A DNA stretch of 64,000 bases from Dermacentor variabilis (Eukaryota; Arthropoda; Arachnida; Ixodida; Ixodidae), in NCBI RefSeq assembly GCF_050947875.1, contig NC_134572.1, forward strand, positions 133,231,105 through 133,295,104. The letters are read 5' to 3'. Below, piece after piece: positions 24,289-36,574 of this stretch. Below the pieces are notes generated by a model, which was given only the letters and a program-made list of their open reading frames with translations, had not been told where the DNA came from and did no database searches. How positions within the stretch are numbered: position 1 is the stretch's first letter; each line of letters opens with the position of its first letter. The translations under genes and the position numbers were made by a program.

Positions 24289-26878
24289 TTGCTTACCTAA
24301 CGCCCACCAGAAAAAAGCGCTATGAATGTAAGCGGGAATATCAATGAAATGAGACAAAGAATGTCGAAAGAAAGCTATGCAAAGCACACGGTTCAGAATA
24401 AGCACCATTACATGGCAATGAGGGATCACCGATGATAAGATGAACCTTCACAAACGCATAAGCGTTCTCAGAGAGCAGGATAATGTAATTGTTACTAAGG
24501 GCTTTGGCTAAAGAGAGATCCCCATGACGGTCGCTCATTCTTCACGTTCATGAGCCAAAGCAATATAAGCGAAAGCGGAAAAAAAAATTAAGTCGAACGA
24601 AAGAAATCGAAGTGAGAGGAGAGCGCTATATGATAAGTGTTAGTGCATGTGATATTACAATATCTGAGAATCAGGCAGAAATTTCGTGAATGAACACTCC
24701 AACTGCAACGTTCCTGCTTTACCGGCATTGCTAGCGTATGATCTGCTAGATTTATTTTCACGAAGGTGCCACATACCCATGGTGCTTTGATGATACGTGT
24801 AGATTTCGCACGAACTCTATCTGTATCCTTTCAACTTCCCCTGTTTAACATCTGAAGCTGGTTCGACTCCCTTTTTTTCAGCCACGAACAGGAAAGAAGA
24901 CGGCCTGTATGTTGCCCCAAGAAACACTGAACTTTTTCAATCATTAGCAAGCCCCTCGTATGAAGCTATACAGCGCTGCAAATTATGTTGTGTGTAGTCC
25001 TGGACATGCGTATACAAAGCAGCAGAAAAAGCTGCCGAAGCAGAACCTTCCTATGTATTATATATATATATATATATATTAGAAAGCACAGTACCATTGT
25101 TCCATGCTGCTCTACTTGCCAAGAATCCGTCTCAGCGCAAAGTAGTTTAATGAAGCGCTGAATGCACTACTCTGGAAGGGTGCAAGTCCGGTGGAAGGGT
25201 ATCGTATATATATGTCGCGCAAACCAGTCGTTGCCCGAATTACAGCCTCAGAGAACACTGCGTTAATGTCAGGAATGGAACCAACGGACATCTCGCCACC
25301 CACTGTAAGACGTACACCTGCACTTCCAGCTTTGATGGCTGTGCTGTTCCTGCTCACAATCGCAATCAATGGGCAAGGTTTATTATCGAGGCCAAGGTAG
25401 GGGAAAATAAGAAATGCCGATCAGTGTAACTTACACGACGTTGACGAAAAGAAACTTTGCTGTTTGGATGCCACATAAGTGCAATGTCCGTATTCGAGTG
25501 CTAAATGTATGAGCAGATCTATCTTTGGTAACAGTGTATTAAAGTGATCTAGTTGAAATTACGCGCTTTGCCTGTCTCGTCCTTTCTTTTGTACGCGTCT
25601 GTTACGTTCCTTTATGCGCTCGCGTGCTCGCTAAATGCAAGTTTACTTCGTCTTACTCGCGTTTACGTTAGGCCCTATGAGGAGTAAAACTGTCACCTTA
25701 TTCATTAATAGCCTTTGTGCTAATCACTGAATAATCCATAGGATGCAGGAATATAGGCGCGGGGGTCATCTTTCAGGTTTTATGCCTGTCCAAGTTAAAT
25801 GTTGTTATACTGCCTTTACGAGGGGACCAGCCTCGACGTAACAGAATCGGAGGTGAGCCTTGTCGCCTCGGCGTTGTCTGTTGCTCACTGCAGCGACTCT
25901 ATTCGCTGTAAGGTGGGCTGCAGTGGACCGCTGCAGTGGACTATAATATTCAGCATCCACCTTGTATGCGTTAGGTATTGGGTTGTAATACCCTCGGAAA
26001 TCCTTCCCACTAGCCTCGGAAATTCACCGGTGCCTCTAATGGGCAGAACTGTCCTCGGCATGGTGCTAGACCACAAAGCCACTATTGCTGAAAACCAGAA
26101 TGCAACGCGAGATATCAAGAGATATCAGGCGTTGAATTCTGGTTTTCAACGAGAATGGCTCTGTGTTGACGTACATTTATTCTGTATATATGAGAACTGC
26201 TTTCTTGAGTAAAATTTCGAGTTGCTATAGCGCTTTATTCTGTGTTCTTTCCAAGTCTCCGTTTTAGCAGCGCTTTTCCATAAAGAAGGTAGAAGGTTTA
26301 CCGCATTGAGGACGACACTGTTTTTTTTTTCAATGGGGTGCTTCCTTTTGAACTGATCAGCTCATTCACTGTTCTGTCAATACGCAAGCGGCCAATAGCG
26401 CCCTCATCAGCTTTGCTCAGCCGGGGATGACTGCGACGCTGTTCGTTACGAGATTTAACTGCCTTTTTTTGACGCGAGGTGCTTGTGGCCATGAACTCCA
26501 ATTTGTGCTGCAAATTGCAACATTACGGCACTGTCGGCCTGACACGAAAGCTTAGCAACGCCATAGATTACCGTGTGCTCAATCAATGAAGAATAAAATC
26601 GAAGTGATAACTAGCCATCCTTATTTTACCAACATTAATCCACTAAGTAAATGGGAGCAGTTGACAAGACAGAGAGTAGGAACTTTTAGAGAACGGTGCC
26701 GTTCACTGTGGAACATATGAAATGGTGCTTACACGTAAGTGCATTGAGCTCGTAATAACGAACAAGCTTTTGTTACATGTCCTCTGAAAGCCCTAAATCG
26801 CGCTTTATGTGAGCATGAGATACGTTGCGGCCACAGGACATCGGACGTCGTGTAACTCCGTGGGAAAATCTTAAACAG
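24288..26878. other. No gene established
   Basis: Contains a short (TA)n at 25059-25079 and an imperfect hairpin at about 26089-26149 (arms about 19 bp around GAAAACCAGAAT). A short plus-strand frame from ATG 25335 opens with MAVLFLLTIAINGQ, which resembles a signal peptide, but it ends at 25400. The minus strand of the same place is also open (85 codons). Neither can be assigned. Confidence 0.4.
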
Positions 26879-29800
26879 GAAGGAAGGAAGGAAGGAAAGA
26901 GTTGAGAAGGCAAGGCAGGGAGGTTAACCAGTTTAGCTTAACCGGTTTGCTACCCTACACATGGGAGCGGGATGAAGGGATGAAAGATGGGGAACGGAAA
27001 GAGAGAGAGAGAGCACATAGCACAGCACACACACATCGTCCGTTAGAGTCCATCACTATGGCGTGGTACGTGATATCACTGTCACAGCCGCTTGTCCAAT
27101 CCCGTCTCTTTCGAAAACCGAAGTAGTATCTTCATCGCCTTCAGCTGCGATGTCTTCTGTCGGTGGCATGTGAAAATCGTGTCGAGGGAAAATGCTCTAG
27201 TGTCAAGGCGCGCTAGAACGGATGCCAGGGACTGTCGCTGAACATTATATTCAGGACAGTCGCACAGAATGTGTTCCAGCGTCTCCTCACAAAGACAGGC
27301 ATTGCAGAGAGCGTTATCTGCGTTTCAATGCGAAATTAGTAAGATTTCGTGAAAGTCACCCCTAGCCATAAACGATAAAGCAGAGTCGCCTCTCTTCGGC
27401 GGAGTCCAGTTGGCATATAGAGATGCATCAAAGAGGGCAGGTGGTATTGACGGTTGCTCCGGTTGGTCTGGCTGTTTGGTGTGCACCATAGAGGGAGCTA
27501 TCTCCTGTGCAAGCACTCGAAGTCTGCTAGCTGCGTAGGATCGTGAAAGCGGTATGGCCTCTTCTTGTGCGTCTTCAAGAGCCGCCCGAGTGGCATTATC
27601 AGCGTCTTCGTTTTTTATGACGCCGCAGTGACTTGGCAGCCACTGAAACGTCACGTGGTGTCCTATCTCCTGTGATGTATGGAGTAGGCATCTAATATCG
27701 AATACGAGCTGTTCGAATGGCCCGCGACGCAGAGCTGATAGCTACAATCAGGGCTGCCTTAGAGTCGCTGAAGATTGACCATTGTCGAGGTGGCTCCGGA
27801 TTGACCGAACAAAGTGCAGCGCGAAGAGCAGCTACTTCAGCAGATGTCGATGCTCTTGGGTGGTCAGTCCTAAAGCTGATGGTAATAGCTCTTGATGGGG
27901 CAACCACAGCACCGGACGAACAGTGGATGTTTGTGGAACCATCAGTATAAATGTGTTCACTATCCGCGTACCTCTCGTGCAGAAGAAGCAGAGACAGTTG
28001 TTTCAGCACAGGCGACGACAGTTCAGACTTTTTCCCGATTCCTGGTACACTGAGATGGACTGTGGGGCTGATCAGACATCAAGGGGGTGTCGCTGGTTTA
28101 GATGCAGCGGTGCAGCCCGAGGGAAGTTTGTCGTCGTACTTGACGATAGTTTTAGAGAATGATGATTGGTGCCTGTCTGTAGGTAGCGTTGCAAGGTGGT
28201 GATAGGGGGCACGTGCAAAATGTCAGATGTGCGTTCTCAGGGCTTCCGCCGTGATGTGAGTTTGCATTGGATGGTCCCGAGCAATCGCAATAGTTGCCTC
28301 TGTTGACGTGCATCTGGGCAAACCAAGGTAAACTCTGAGTGCTTGAGCTTGTGCTGCCTGCAGAACACGAATATTTGTCTTGCAGGTGTTGTTCAGTACA
28401 GGTAGACTATATCTTAAAAAACCGAGAAAGAGAGCTCTGTAGAGTTTAAGCATTGCGTCTACTGACATCCCCCACGACTTTCCTGTCAAGTACTTAAACA
28501 AATGGGAAGTTGCTGTCAGGCGCTGTTTCATGTAGGCCACGTGCGCGCTCCAACAGAGGTCTCGGTCAATAATTATTCCAAGAAATCTGTGGGTTCGGAC
28601 ATAGGAAATGGTCCGCCCATTGACTGAGATGACATAAGGCGCCATCGGTATGCGAGTAAATGCCACTAGTGCGCATTTTTCTGGTGATATGCTGACACCC
28701 TGTTTACACAAGTAGTTCGCTGTCAAAGTGGCCGCTCTTTGAAGCCACGCACGTATCTGAGGACGTGTGACTGCCGAAGTCCAGACACAGCTGTCGTCAG
28801 CGTATATTGAAATTTTGATGGTAGTTGGCAAGTATTCAGCAAGTCCAACAGGAGCGAGGTTGAATAGCGTCGGGCTGAGAGCACCGCCTTGAGGAACACC
28901 CCTGCTGGTATAGCGTCGTGTAGTTGGGCCACCGTCAGTTAACACATAGAATGATCTTGCAGGTAAGTAACTTAGACTTGACCACCTAGGCCTACCGTCG
29001 CAAGAGCGTCGAGAATGGCCTCACATAACACGTTATCGTATGCCCCTTTCATATCTAATCAAGCTGCATATAAACGCTCACGGGAGCTTTCGTGCTGGAC
29101 ATATGAAACGAGATCAACTACGTTGTCGATGGAAGAGCGGTCACGGCGGAAACCAGCCATGGAAATCGGATAAATCTTGTGGTATTCAAGGTACCATTCC
29201 AGGCGGCCAAGGATCATCCGTTCCATTATGTTTCCTACACAGCTGGCCAGCGCTATTGAGCGGTAAGAGGTGAGCTCTAGTGGGGATTTGCCCTGGTTTA
29301 AGAGTGGCACCAGGCGGCTTACTTTCCATTCGTCAGGAACATTTCCCTCCTGCCATGAGGAGTTGTAAAGGCTGAACAACTCTATCCATGCGGATTCTCT
29401 GAAATAGCACAAGGCCCGGTATGATATACCATCTGGACCCGGACATGATGAGCGCCTGCAGAGAGCTAGTGCCGCTTCGAGCTCCTCCATTGTAAAAGGA
29501 AGGTCCATGTGGCAATCGCGGGAATGGGGGACGTCAGCTCGGGCTGGAGGATCTGGACGAGTCGCTTGGTCTGCGATCCGCGCACAAAAGTCTCCTGCGA
29601 CATCGATGTCTTGCCGCCCTTGGAAAAGCGCTAGCGCCTTGAATGGAAAACGCCGTTCCGGAAGGCAACGCAGACTTTGCACCGTTTTCCAAATGTGAGA
29701 CAATGGCTTGTGGGAGTCGAGTGTCTGGCAAAACATCGCCCAACGTTCTGACGCTAATCTATCCATTCGACGCTGAATCTTTTTTTGCATTCTCCTGGCT

Positions 29801-29950
29801 GCCCTAAGGTCATGGATTGATTTTGTATGCCGATATCGACGTTCCGCCGGGCGACGAAGTGCTCGAAGTCGCTCTAATTCTATGTCGAAGTTATTTTGCG
29901 TGGAAGAAATCGTCATCATGCGAGTGGCGTTTTGCATCGTATGTAAAATT

Positions 29951-30765
29951 ATGTTTTTCATTCTTCAGTAAAATTATCGAAAAACTAATCGTAACACGCT
30001 TATCAAGCTATATATCAAGCTAATACTATAACCTGGTGCCAACTTAACAAACTACACATTAATACTGCCAAATCTAACTTCGTCATCTTCTCAGCTAAAC
30101 AAAAACATATCTCAGTGTATCCATCGCTAACCTTTGCCTCCGGTGTACTTTATCCTACTGATAGTGCACTGTTTCTTGGCGTCATATTAGATAAACACCT
30201 AAAATTTGACGAGCATGTTTTATCCTTAACAAAGAAGGCAGCATATGGAATTAGAATATTAATTAAAGTTCGAAATTTCTTTAATATGAAGACACTCATC
30301 TCCCTCTACTACGCTTTTATTCACACGCATATTAACTATTGCATATCATCATGGGGAAACACGTATTCTACACATTTATCTCCACTACAGCATACCCAAA
30401 ATCAAGCAATTCGCATCATTACACGTAGCAGCTACACATCGGAAGCATCTCCATTGCTCAGATCTAACGGCATTTTATCGTTACAGAAACTAAATAAATA
30501 CTCACTTGGAATACTTGTTTATAAATCTGTTAACGGAAAGCTCCCGTTCCCTATAATTACTACCAGCCAGTATCCATTTTCCACGTCTACCCGTTTCGCT
30601 TCTACCAACAGCTATTTACTACCAAAACCTAGAACTAATTATGGTAAATTTACTACTAACTTTTCAGCCACATTACTTTGGAACTCATTACCGTGTCATA
30701 TTAGGATATTCTCTCATTTTTACACATTCAAATCAAAACTTCGTAAATTTTTGCACTCAATATAA
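29951..30765 (+). pseudogene. RT N-edge and C-terminal region of the nested LINE
   Basis: A first frame reads FFSKIIEKLIVTRL, an early RT-domain motif, and stops at about 30021. A second frame resumes with NKLHINTAKSNFVIF and LFLGVILDKHLKF, then SLYYAFIHTHINYC, SSWGN and the C-terminal thumb region, ending at 30765. The catalytic YADD-containing palm between them is absent. The 216-codon second frame is undisturbed, so decay since insertion is modest. Confidence 0.75.
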
Positions 30766-30906
30766 CAATTTGATCGCTATCATTATATTAATAAGTGCTT
30801 TGTTTCGTTAAATATTTTACTGCGTAAGCTAGTGACTAACTTAACATGGTGTCTTTTGTCTCTGCATATAGCTGCTTTCTATTCATATATCCTACTCATT
30901 TGTAAT

Positions 30907-30946
30907 GGGAGGTCCCCTGTACAGTCTATTGACTATGGGACCTCCC
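30907..30946 (+). other. 3'-UTR stem-loop of the nested LINE
   Basis: GGGAGGTCCC (30907-30916) and GGGACCTCCC (30937-30946) form a perfect 10-bp stem with a 20-nt loop, about 70 bp before the element's end. In several CR1/L2-type LINEs a 3' stem-loop is recognised by the reverse transcriptase; that role here is inferred. Confidence 0.7.
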
Positions 30947-31861
30947 TCTGTATGTATGTATAATCCCCATTTGTAACCTGATTATTATGCAAATAAAGAA
31001 CTTGAACTTGAACTATGTTTAATTGTTTGCTCTAACCCAGAGGGTACGCCTTCGCGGCAGGCATCTTCCATATCAGTTTTGAAGTTGGCCCTTAGAATCG
31101 TCCGAATGGTATTCCGTGGGCCAGATCTAGACGACGAGCCTTTGATGTTCAGATAGGTGGGAATGTGATCACTGCCATGTGTCTCAATATCTGGGAACCA
31201 CTTCCCACATCTGGCGAGAGAGTTGGAGACGAAAGCAAGGTCGAGGTAGCTGCCGTATGTCATGCCTCAAAGAAAGGTGGGGCCATCGTTCAAGAGAGTA
31301 AGGCCATAGTTGTAGGCGATGCTTGCTAATTTTCGTCCTCTTGCATTTGTCCTTGTACTTCCCCGTGTTGGATGGTGTGCATTGAAATCTCCTATGATGA
31401 CCCATGGGGCGGGGCAAACACTCAAGATATCCGCAAATCTTTTGGCATCGAAATTGCTGGAAGGCGATATATACACGCCTATGAGAGTAAACAAGAGTTT
31501 GTTCTTTTTAACTGTGATGCCTATATATTGATTGTCGTCGTGGGGCGCAATTGGCTGCAAAACATAGGTGAGTTCACGACGAACAAAAACGACGATTTTG
31601 TTGCATGCACCATTTGTTGATGACATGATAAATTCGTACCCTGACAGTCTTATTGGTTTCGACAAGTTGGGCTCACAAATGACGATGAGTGGAAACACAT
31701 TGGTGTTCACAAACTGATGAAAATCTGAAATTCGTGATTTTAGCCCTCTGGCGTTCTACTGGATGACGGACGCTGCCTTGACTTCTTTCCGGAAGGATGG
31801 GGTATGGGTAGCCATCTTTCTAGTTGAGGGATGCAAGCACTGGGCTTAAGGCGTCCAGGGC

Positions 31862-33155
31862 TTAAAGTGCGCTTCGAGCAGACGTTGTTCCTATGTCCAC
31901 TAATATCGCTCGGATGGCTTCCATGAGGGAACGTAGCACCGAGATGACTTGACAATCTGTTTTAGGTGAATCATCCGTGGCTGGAGAAGGCTCCGGTGGG
32001 GCCGCGACCTTCTGAGGTTCTTTAGCAAGGCAGCCGCTCGCTAGCGGAGGCCATTCCTCTAAAGAAAGAGTATATTCTGCTTCCTTCGTGGAAGTGGTGG
32101 GCCTTTTCGCGGCGCGACTAACTGGCACCGCAGTGGAGTGGGTACTGTCACTTCGCGCATGCGTCTTCTTCGAAGACGTACGATGGTGCCGACGTCGACG
32201 CCGACGCCGGCCTACTTCGGCTGCCTCCCTGTGGGCCGAATTGTCTCTGGCCATTTGCTTGGGAACCGCGCGCTCCCTCTTGATGCGGGGACAGTCTTTC
32301 GACGAGGCCGTGTGAGGGCCGCTGCAGTTGGCACACTTCAGGATCGTGGCACCGCAGGTCTGTTCTGCATGAGGTTCAGCGCAACGAGGACACAGTAGCG
32401 AGTTGGGACACATGCCCTTGACGTGTCCTAGCCTGAAACACTGATGGCATTGAAGCGGCTTCTGGTTGAATGGTCGAACCGGATGTCGGAAATGTCCGAC
32501 TTTAACGTGGGATGGGATACAATCCCCCTTGAATATTACTTTTACGCAGCGCGTATTCCCAAGGCGGCGCACTTGCGTAATGATCGTGCCCTCATATGCC
32601 GGCTTTATGAGGCTAGGTAAGTCATCATTTGGGAATGGCAATTTCAGTGTCGCAAATCGCACTGGCTATGGATGTGTCGTCGATCGGGATAAAGGGACGC
32701 ATTTTGATACCGCCTAGCTCCGTGATTTCTTGAAGTTTTCCAAGCGCACTCGCGTTGTACACGTCTATGGCGAGTATTTTCTTGCGTGGATTTATTCTCA
32801 TGTCTTTAGTTTGATCCGGCACCGCACATTCCATAAAAATGGATAGGGCTTGCCTGTTCAGCAATCTTAGGTTGCTTCACGGTTCTTCCGGCATAAAGAT
32901 GATGACGTGTGGCCAGCGCGCAGGCTTTGACTTCATAGTGGTTGTGCTCGCAGGAGTCGACGGCGCTGTGTTGACGATTTTTCTCCTCGCCCTCTTACTC
33001 CGGACGGGTATGAAGCCGTCGTCGGATGAGTCGTCTTCCGACATAGAGTACAGTTCGGTGTCCTCGGTGTCACTGGGGGAGCCAACTAGCTTCCTTGCGG
33101 TTGCCGGCCGTGATGACTTCTGGCCAGGCGGGCGTCTGGCGTACTCCGCGTACAT
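31862..33155 (-). pseudogene. LINE copy A ORF1 (gag-like, CCHC knuckles)
   Basis: ORF1 proteins of such LINEs bind the element RNA and form the RNP. On the minus strand an acidic/basic N-terminal part (33155-32877) passes into a conserved middle (IKDMRINPRKK-like words, shared with copies B and C). Then come three zinc knuckles: CHQCFRLGHVKGMC, CPRCAEPHAEQTC and CANCSGPHTASSKDC. The C-terminus is basic, with a run of Arg/His. A frameshift near 32650 separates the first two thirds from the knuckle part. Position and motifs make the assignment firm. Confidence 0.8.
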
Positions 33156-33350
33156 GGCCGCAAGACGGGGAGGCGAGGCACGACGAAAGGCGAAGATTTC
33201 ACCAAAAATTCACAGAGCACAGAAACAAGTGTTCTTGTCTTGTCTTGTGTCCCAGACAGTGGCGCATACCCACTATGGGGGATTGGCCAAGAAGCAGGCG
33301 GTTTTTCGTATGCTTAACAGTAAAGCCAAACTAGATTTAAATTGTGGAGC

Positions 33351-34931
33351 TTGAGACTAGAACTGTAATTTAGACGTGTGATGAAAATATTGTAAAGAAT
33401 TTTGATAAAATAAGTTAACGTAAATAAATGAAATAATAGAAAATATTGATAATTTGAGAAAGTCAGCAAGGTACACTTTTGGTATCTCTAATAAAATTGT
33501 AAATTGCAAGAAAAGCATCCCTGTGGCTTGATCCCAGTGAGGTCTGCCAAGAAGACACTTCGTCGTCTGCTTCATCTTAAACAGAATGCACGAAAATCGT
33601 ACAAGGCTGACCTATAAGTATGGATCAGTATTCCTACATAAAACAAAATGCAGTGAAAAAGTGAACTGGTTGTGTTATGCAAGATTGCCCCATCGGCTGT
33701 CAATTATCTGATTCAAATTAGAAGGAAGGGACGCTGTCTGGGGGGGCGCACGGTAACAAAAAGTGCAGCACAAAGCCAAGGGTAAATGGTGTAAACACTC
33801 TTTGCATAAAGGAGGTGAACTTGGTGAGTGACATTGCATGTGTTTGTACATGCACGTAGGACTTATATACACCAAGCGAGGCAAAATGCACGAAAACAAG
33901 TTCACTGAGCCAAGTCGCTTCACCTTCACGGGAAAGTTACAGAACGCGTGCGCAAACAGCCGTCTGAGAATATCAGGCACACATACCGAGGTATGATGTT
34001 AATTTTAATTGTTGGAAAAAACGGCAAGTCGTCCATTCCAAAAGGTTGCCCGAGAGGTTCACCTAATTATGGTGGGCATATATCGCGACAGGACGGATAA
34101 AGAGTGGGGAAGAAAAATGACAGCGAGGCCCTCGGCCCCCGTCCAGACCAACGTATGAGAGCCCTGTGCTTTGATTCTAACGTACCTGCACGGAAAAATG
34201 TTTGCTGCAACTGTGCCGGTCGCAGTCTACGCTACGGAACAATCGCAACCAACTAATGCTATTTGTATTCGTGGATCGCACGCTTTGTACCAGATGACCA
34301 ACAAATGTATGTGCTTTCAACGACCACATGTATCAACAAGACCAATAGCTGACGTGTGTCATACACGCAGACATTATGTCCTATTCAGAGATTTTCCGGA
34401 CGGAATGCCTATTCTGGCATGAGTTATGAACACCAATGGCTATCTGCAGAATTCCCGATGAGAAAGCCCTTTGTACAAGCCCAACTAGCTACATGAGCCC
34501 GGACCAGGTTGAGTTCTTTTTTCCGTTGACTGACCAGTGCCTAACTTCTCGGGCTAAGTCTTCCCGTAAAACATTGGTTCTCTTTCTATCTGCTTCTTTC
34601 TAAGTTAATGCATTAAACACCTCCGTTTGCAGTTAGTGCAAATGCAAATATTATTATGGGCAGCCGCTATTTCGCCAATGTCAAGAATGACCCGTGCACA
34701 TGAAGACGCTCAGTGTAAACCTATTGTACGGGGCAATACGAGTCTAGACTCCTATATTTATGCGTGAGGGTTCATATTAACATATGAAAGAATAGGAAAC
34801 GCAGATGCTGCCCTGACGAAAGCAAATCCCCTTGTCTAAACGTTGGCTCCCGCCGACATTACGTGTTCTACCACTGTTAATCACTTCAAGCCTCTGTCTT
34901 CCTGCAAATCTCGTTGAAAGGTGACGGTGCT
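33351..34931. other. No gene seen
   Basis: AT-rich flank of copy A followed by mixed sequence. No supported ORF, RNA gene or repeat. Confidence 0.5.
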
Positions 34932-34935
34932 TTAA

Positions 34936-35480
34936 AGGGGTACTAACACGATATTTCTGAGTCTTGTAGTTTGCTTTAAGTGACGGTCAGGTACTTCTAA
35001 ACCCAATAGAAAATACTGTCAAGCCTCGAAGCACCCTAAATATTTAATATAATAGCTAGCTCTTCAGTAGGCAGTTTCGGTTTCATTTATGCTTTGCTGT
35101 GACGTCATGTAACAGTATGTATAGTCAAGTGAGAGCAGGACATTGCGACGTTTTGAAACTAGTTCCAGCTTGCTCGGCTATCCGCTGAGCTGCTACACAT
35201 TTGTCCTCACGAGTGGCACTGCCGCATACAAGGTGTCCGAGCGAGCGGGAACGAGCGCCAAACGTCACAATGTCCTGCTCCCACGTGGTAACCTACAGTG
35301 GCATGACGTCACAACATAGTGACCTCCTGGAAAACGAAAACGAAACTGGCTGTACAAAAGCTATTATGCTACTTACGGCGCTCTGAGGCTTGTCAGTATT
35401 ATTTCTAGGATTCAGAGCTCTAGGACCTTCATTTAAAGCGAAAAAGAGTGACTTGCCGAAAATATAATGTCAGTGCCTTT
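34936..35480. mobile_element. Fold-back MITE between TTAA sites
   Basis: TTAA at 34932-34935 and 35481-35484 flank ends AGGGGTACTAACA and, in reverse complement, AAAGGCACTGACA. The two halves are imperfect inverted copies over nearly their whole length (about 270 bp each). Shared landmarks include TGACGTCATG, AGCAGGACATTG(C/T)GACGTTT, CAGTTTCG and CTGTCAAGCCTC and their complements. There is no transposase ORF. TTAA target choice suggests piggyBac-type mobilisation (inference). Confidence 0.85.
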
Positions 35481-35484
35481 TTAA

Positions 35485-36574
35485 GGGTTTTAAATCGAAA
35501 GCGTCTGCACGATTGCCTTCAGGCCTGGGAAATACTGTTCTGTGTTTGTGGCGCGTCTCTCACGTCACTCGACCTTTCACGTGCACATTGTACATACCTG
35601 GTGGCTTCCCGTCCATAAGAGGACGAGCAAACGAAATCGAGCTCCGGTGAGGAGGGAGCAACATCCGCTAGCGACGCAGCTGCATGAGCAGACGGCGCCG
35701 GGTTGGGCCGAAGAAGACTTCTCACTGTTCCGCTGCTTTGGCCGAGAAAATTACAGTCTCCCATGACTGGCCGGCGTCTACGCGGAGGGCGGTGATGTGC
35801 ACTGGACCTGAAGGAGGCAGCGAGAAGACGAAAAAAAAAAAGGAAGATCGGCCGAAGCTGCACGGAAGACTCTGGAAGACGGCATTTCTCGCGGGGAAAA
35901 AACAAAGAAAGGGAGGAGGGCGCGACCAAGCGAGCACAACGGGCGGTGCACGGGTCTCCACATGCGGCCAACGACTCTGGCCGCCATTGGAAGAGAATCG
36001 GTCGATGTGCACACCGATATACTACTATACGTCGTCACTGTGGGAACCCCAAATTATGCCCGCCCGTAGGCAATGTGCGACACCAGCGTGAGTCGCTCTG
36101 ATTGAGGCGAAAGGACGGGACCGGTGGGCGGCTCGCCTATTTCCTTTTTTTTTTCTTTATTTATTCCCTTGCATGCTCCTGCAGTGCTGAAGCTGTCGCC
36201 TTTTGTGTGATTCTGAATAAGATAAACAGGAATGAAATGCTGCTTGAGTAGGTATATATGGACGCCCGGACAAGCCCTATCTGACAAACAATCTTGTTTT
36301 TGTTTTTGCTTCATTCGTGTCGTCTGCCATCCATGCAGCAGATACTCAAAACAATCCACAAGTGTTTGTGCTTGTCTAGCGTCCCTTGCTACGAATATAC
36401 TAGAAATCTTTAGTGGCCGACGGCTGCTTTTGCGAAGCGTGAGAAATTATCAGTGCACAAGGGCCCAGGTCTTGTAAAGGCACAAATGACGTCAGCTAAG
36501 GAATGTTTGCCATTTATTGTTACGCAGAAATATCGCCGCACTGTGTCTAAAGAGAATGTTATGTTTTCATGTTT
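35485..36574. other. No gene established
   Basis: A GC-richer patch at 35630-36010 with overlapping open frames on both strands, then AT-rich DNA. No domain recognised; possibly a promoter-like CpG patch. Confidence 0.35.

Larger units (their letters stand above)
29951..31014 (+). mobile_element. CR1/L2-like LINE, truncated, nested in copy A
   Basis: It interrupts the ORF2 of copy A. The 10-bp flanks ATGTAAAATT (29941-29950) and ATGTTTAATT (31015-31024) match at 8 of 10 positions. Removing the insert and one flank restores the copy A frame across ...EQTIKH-TMQN. The 3' end is an AATAAAG motif and two GAACTT-type hexamer repeats, as in CR1/L2-type tails. It begins within RT, so it is 5'-truncated, and it also lacks the catalytic RT core (see finding). 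Confidence 0.85.
27082..31790 (-). pseudogene. LINE copy A ORF2 (EN-RT-RNase H), dead
   Basis: This ORF would encode the endonuclease and reverse transcriptase that copy LINE RNA at a nicked target. Visible on the minus strand: endonuclease motifs ICEPN, GDFNAHH and GSDHIPTY; RT motifs GFRRDRSSIDNVVDL, RGVPQGGALSP and YADD in IYADDSCVW; RNase H IYTDGS, FSDSKAAL and QWLPSHCG; and a Cys-rich end (CNACLCEETLEHILCDC) with stop at 27082. Lesions include TAG in place of the usual Trp of the QWNARGL motif (31757-31759), TGA where copy B has Arg CGA (31267-31269), several frameshifts and the inserted LINE. It cannot make an active protein. Confidence 0.85.
26879..33350 (-). mobile_element. LINE copy A, RNase H-bearing family, decayed
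   Basis: Read on the minus strand the order is ORF1 (gag-like, 33155-31862), ORF2 (endonuclease, RT, RNase H, Cys-rich tail, about 31790-27082) and a 3' UTR ending in CCTT repeats at about 26879. The 5' limit is uncertain; 33156-33350 may be 5' UTR. RNase H places it in the I/R1/LOA-type assemblage and excludes Jockey or CR1 (family knowledge). A second copy (B) lies at 44.4-49.4 kb. A CR1/L2-like insertion splits this copy at 29951-31014. No target-site duplication was found. Confidence 0.85.

Noticed and set aside
26879..33350. Integrated retrovirus or LTR element
   Set aside because: There is no LTR pair, integrase or protease; the endonuclease is APE-type and the layout is that of a LINE.
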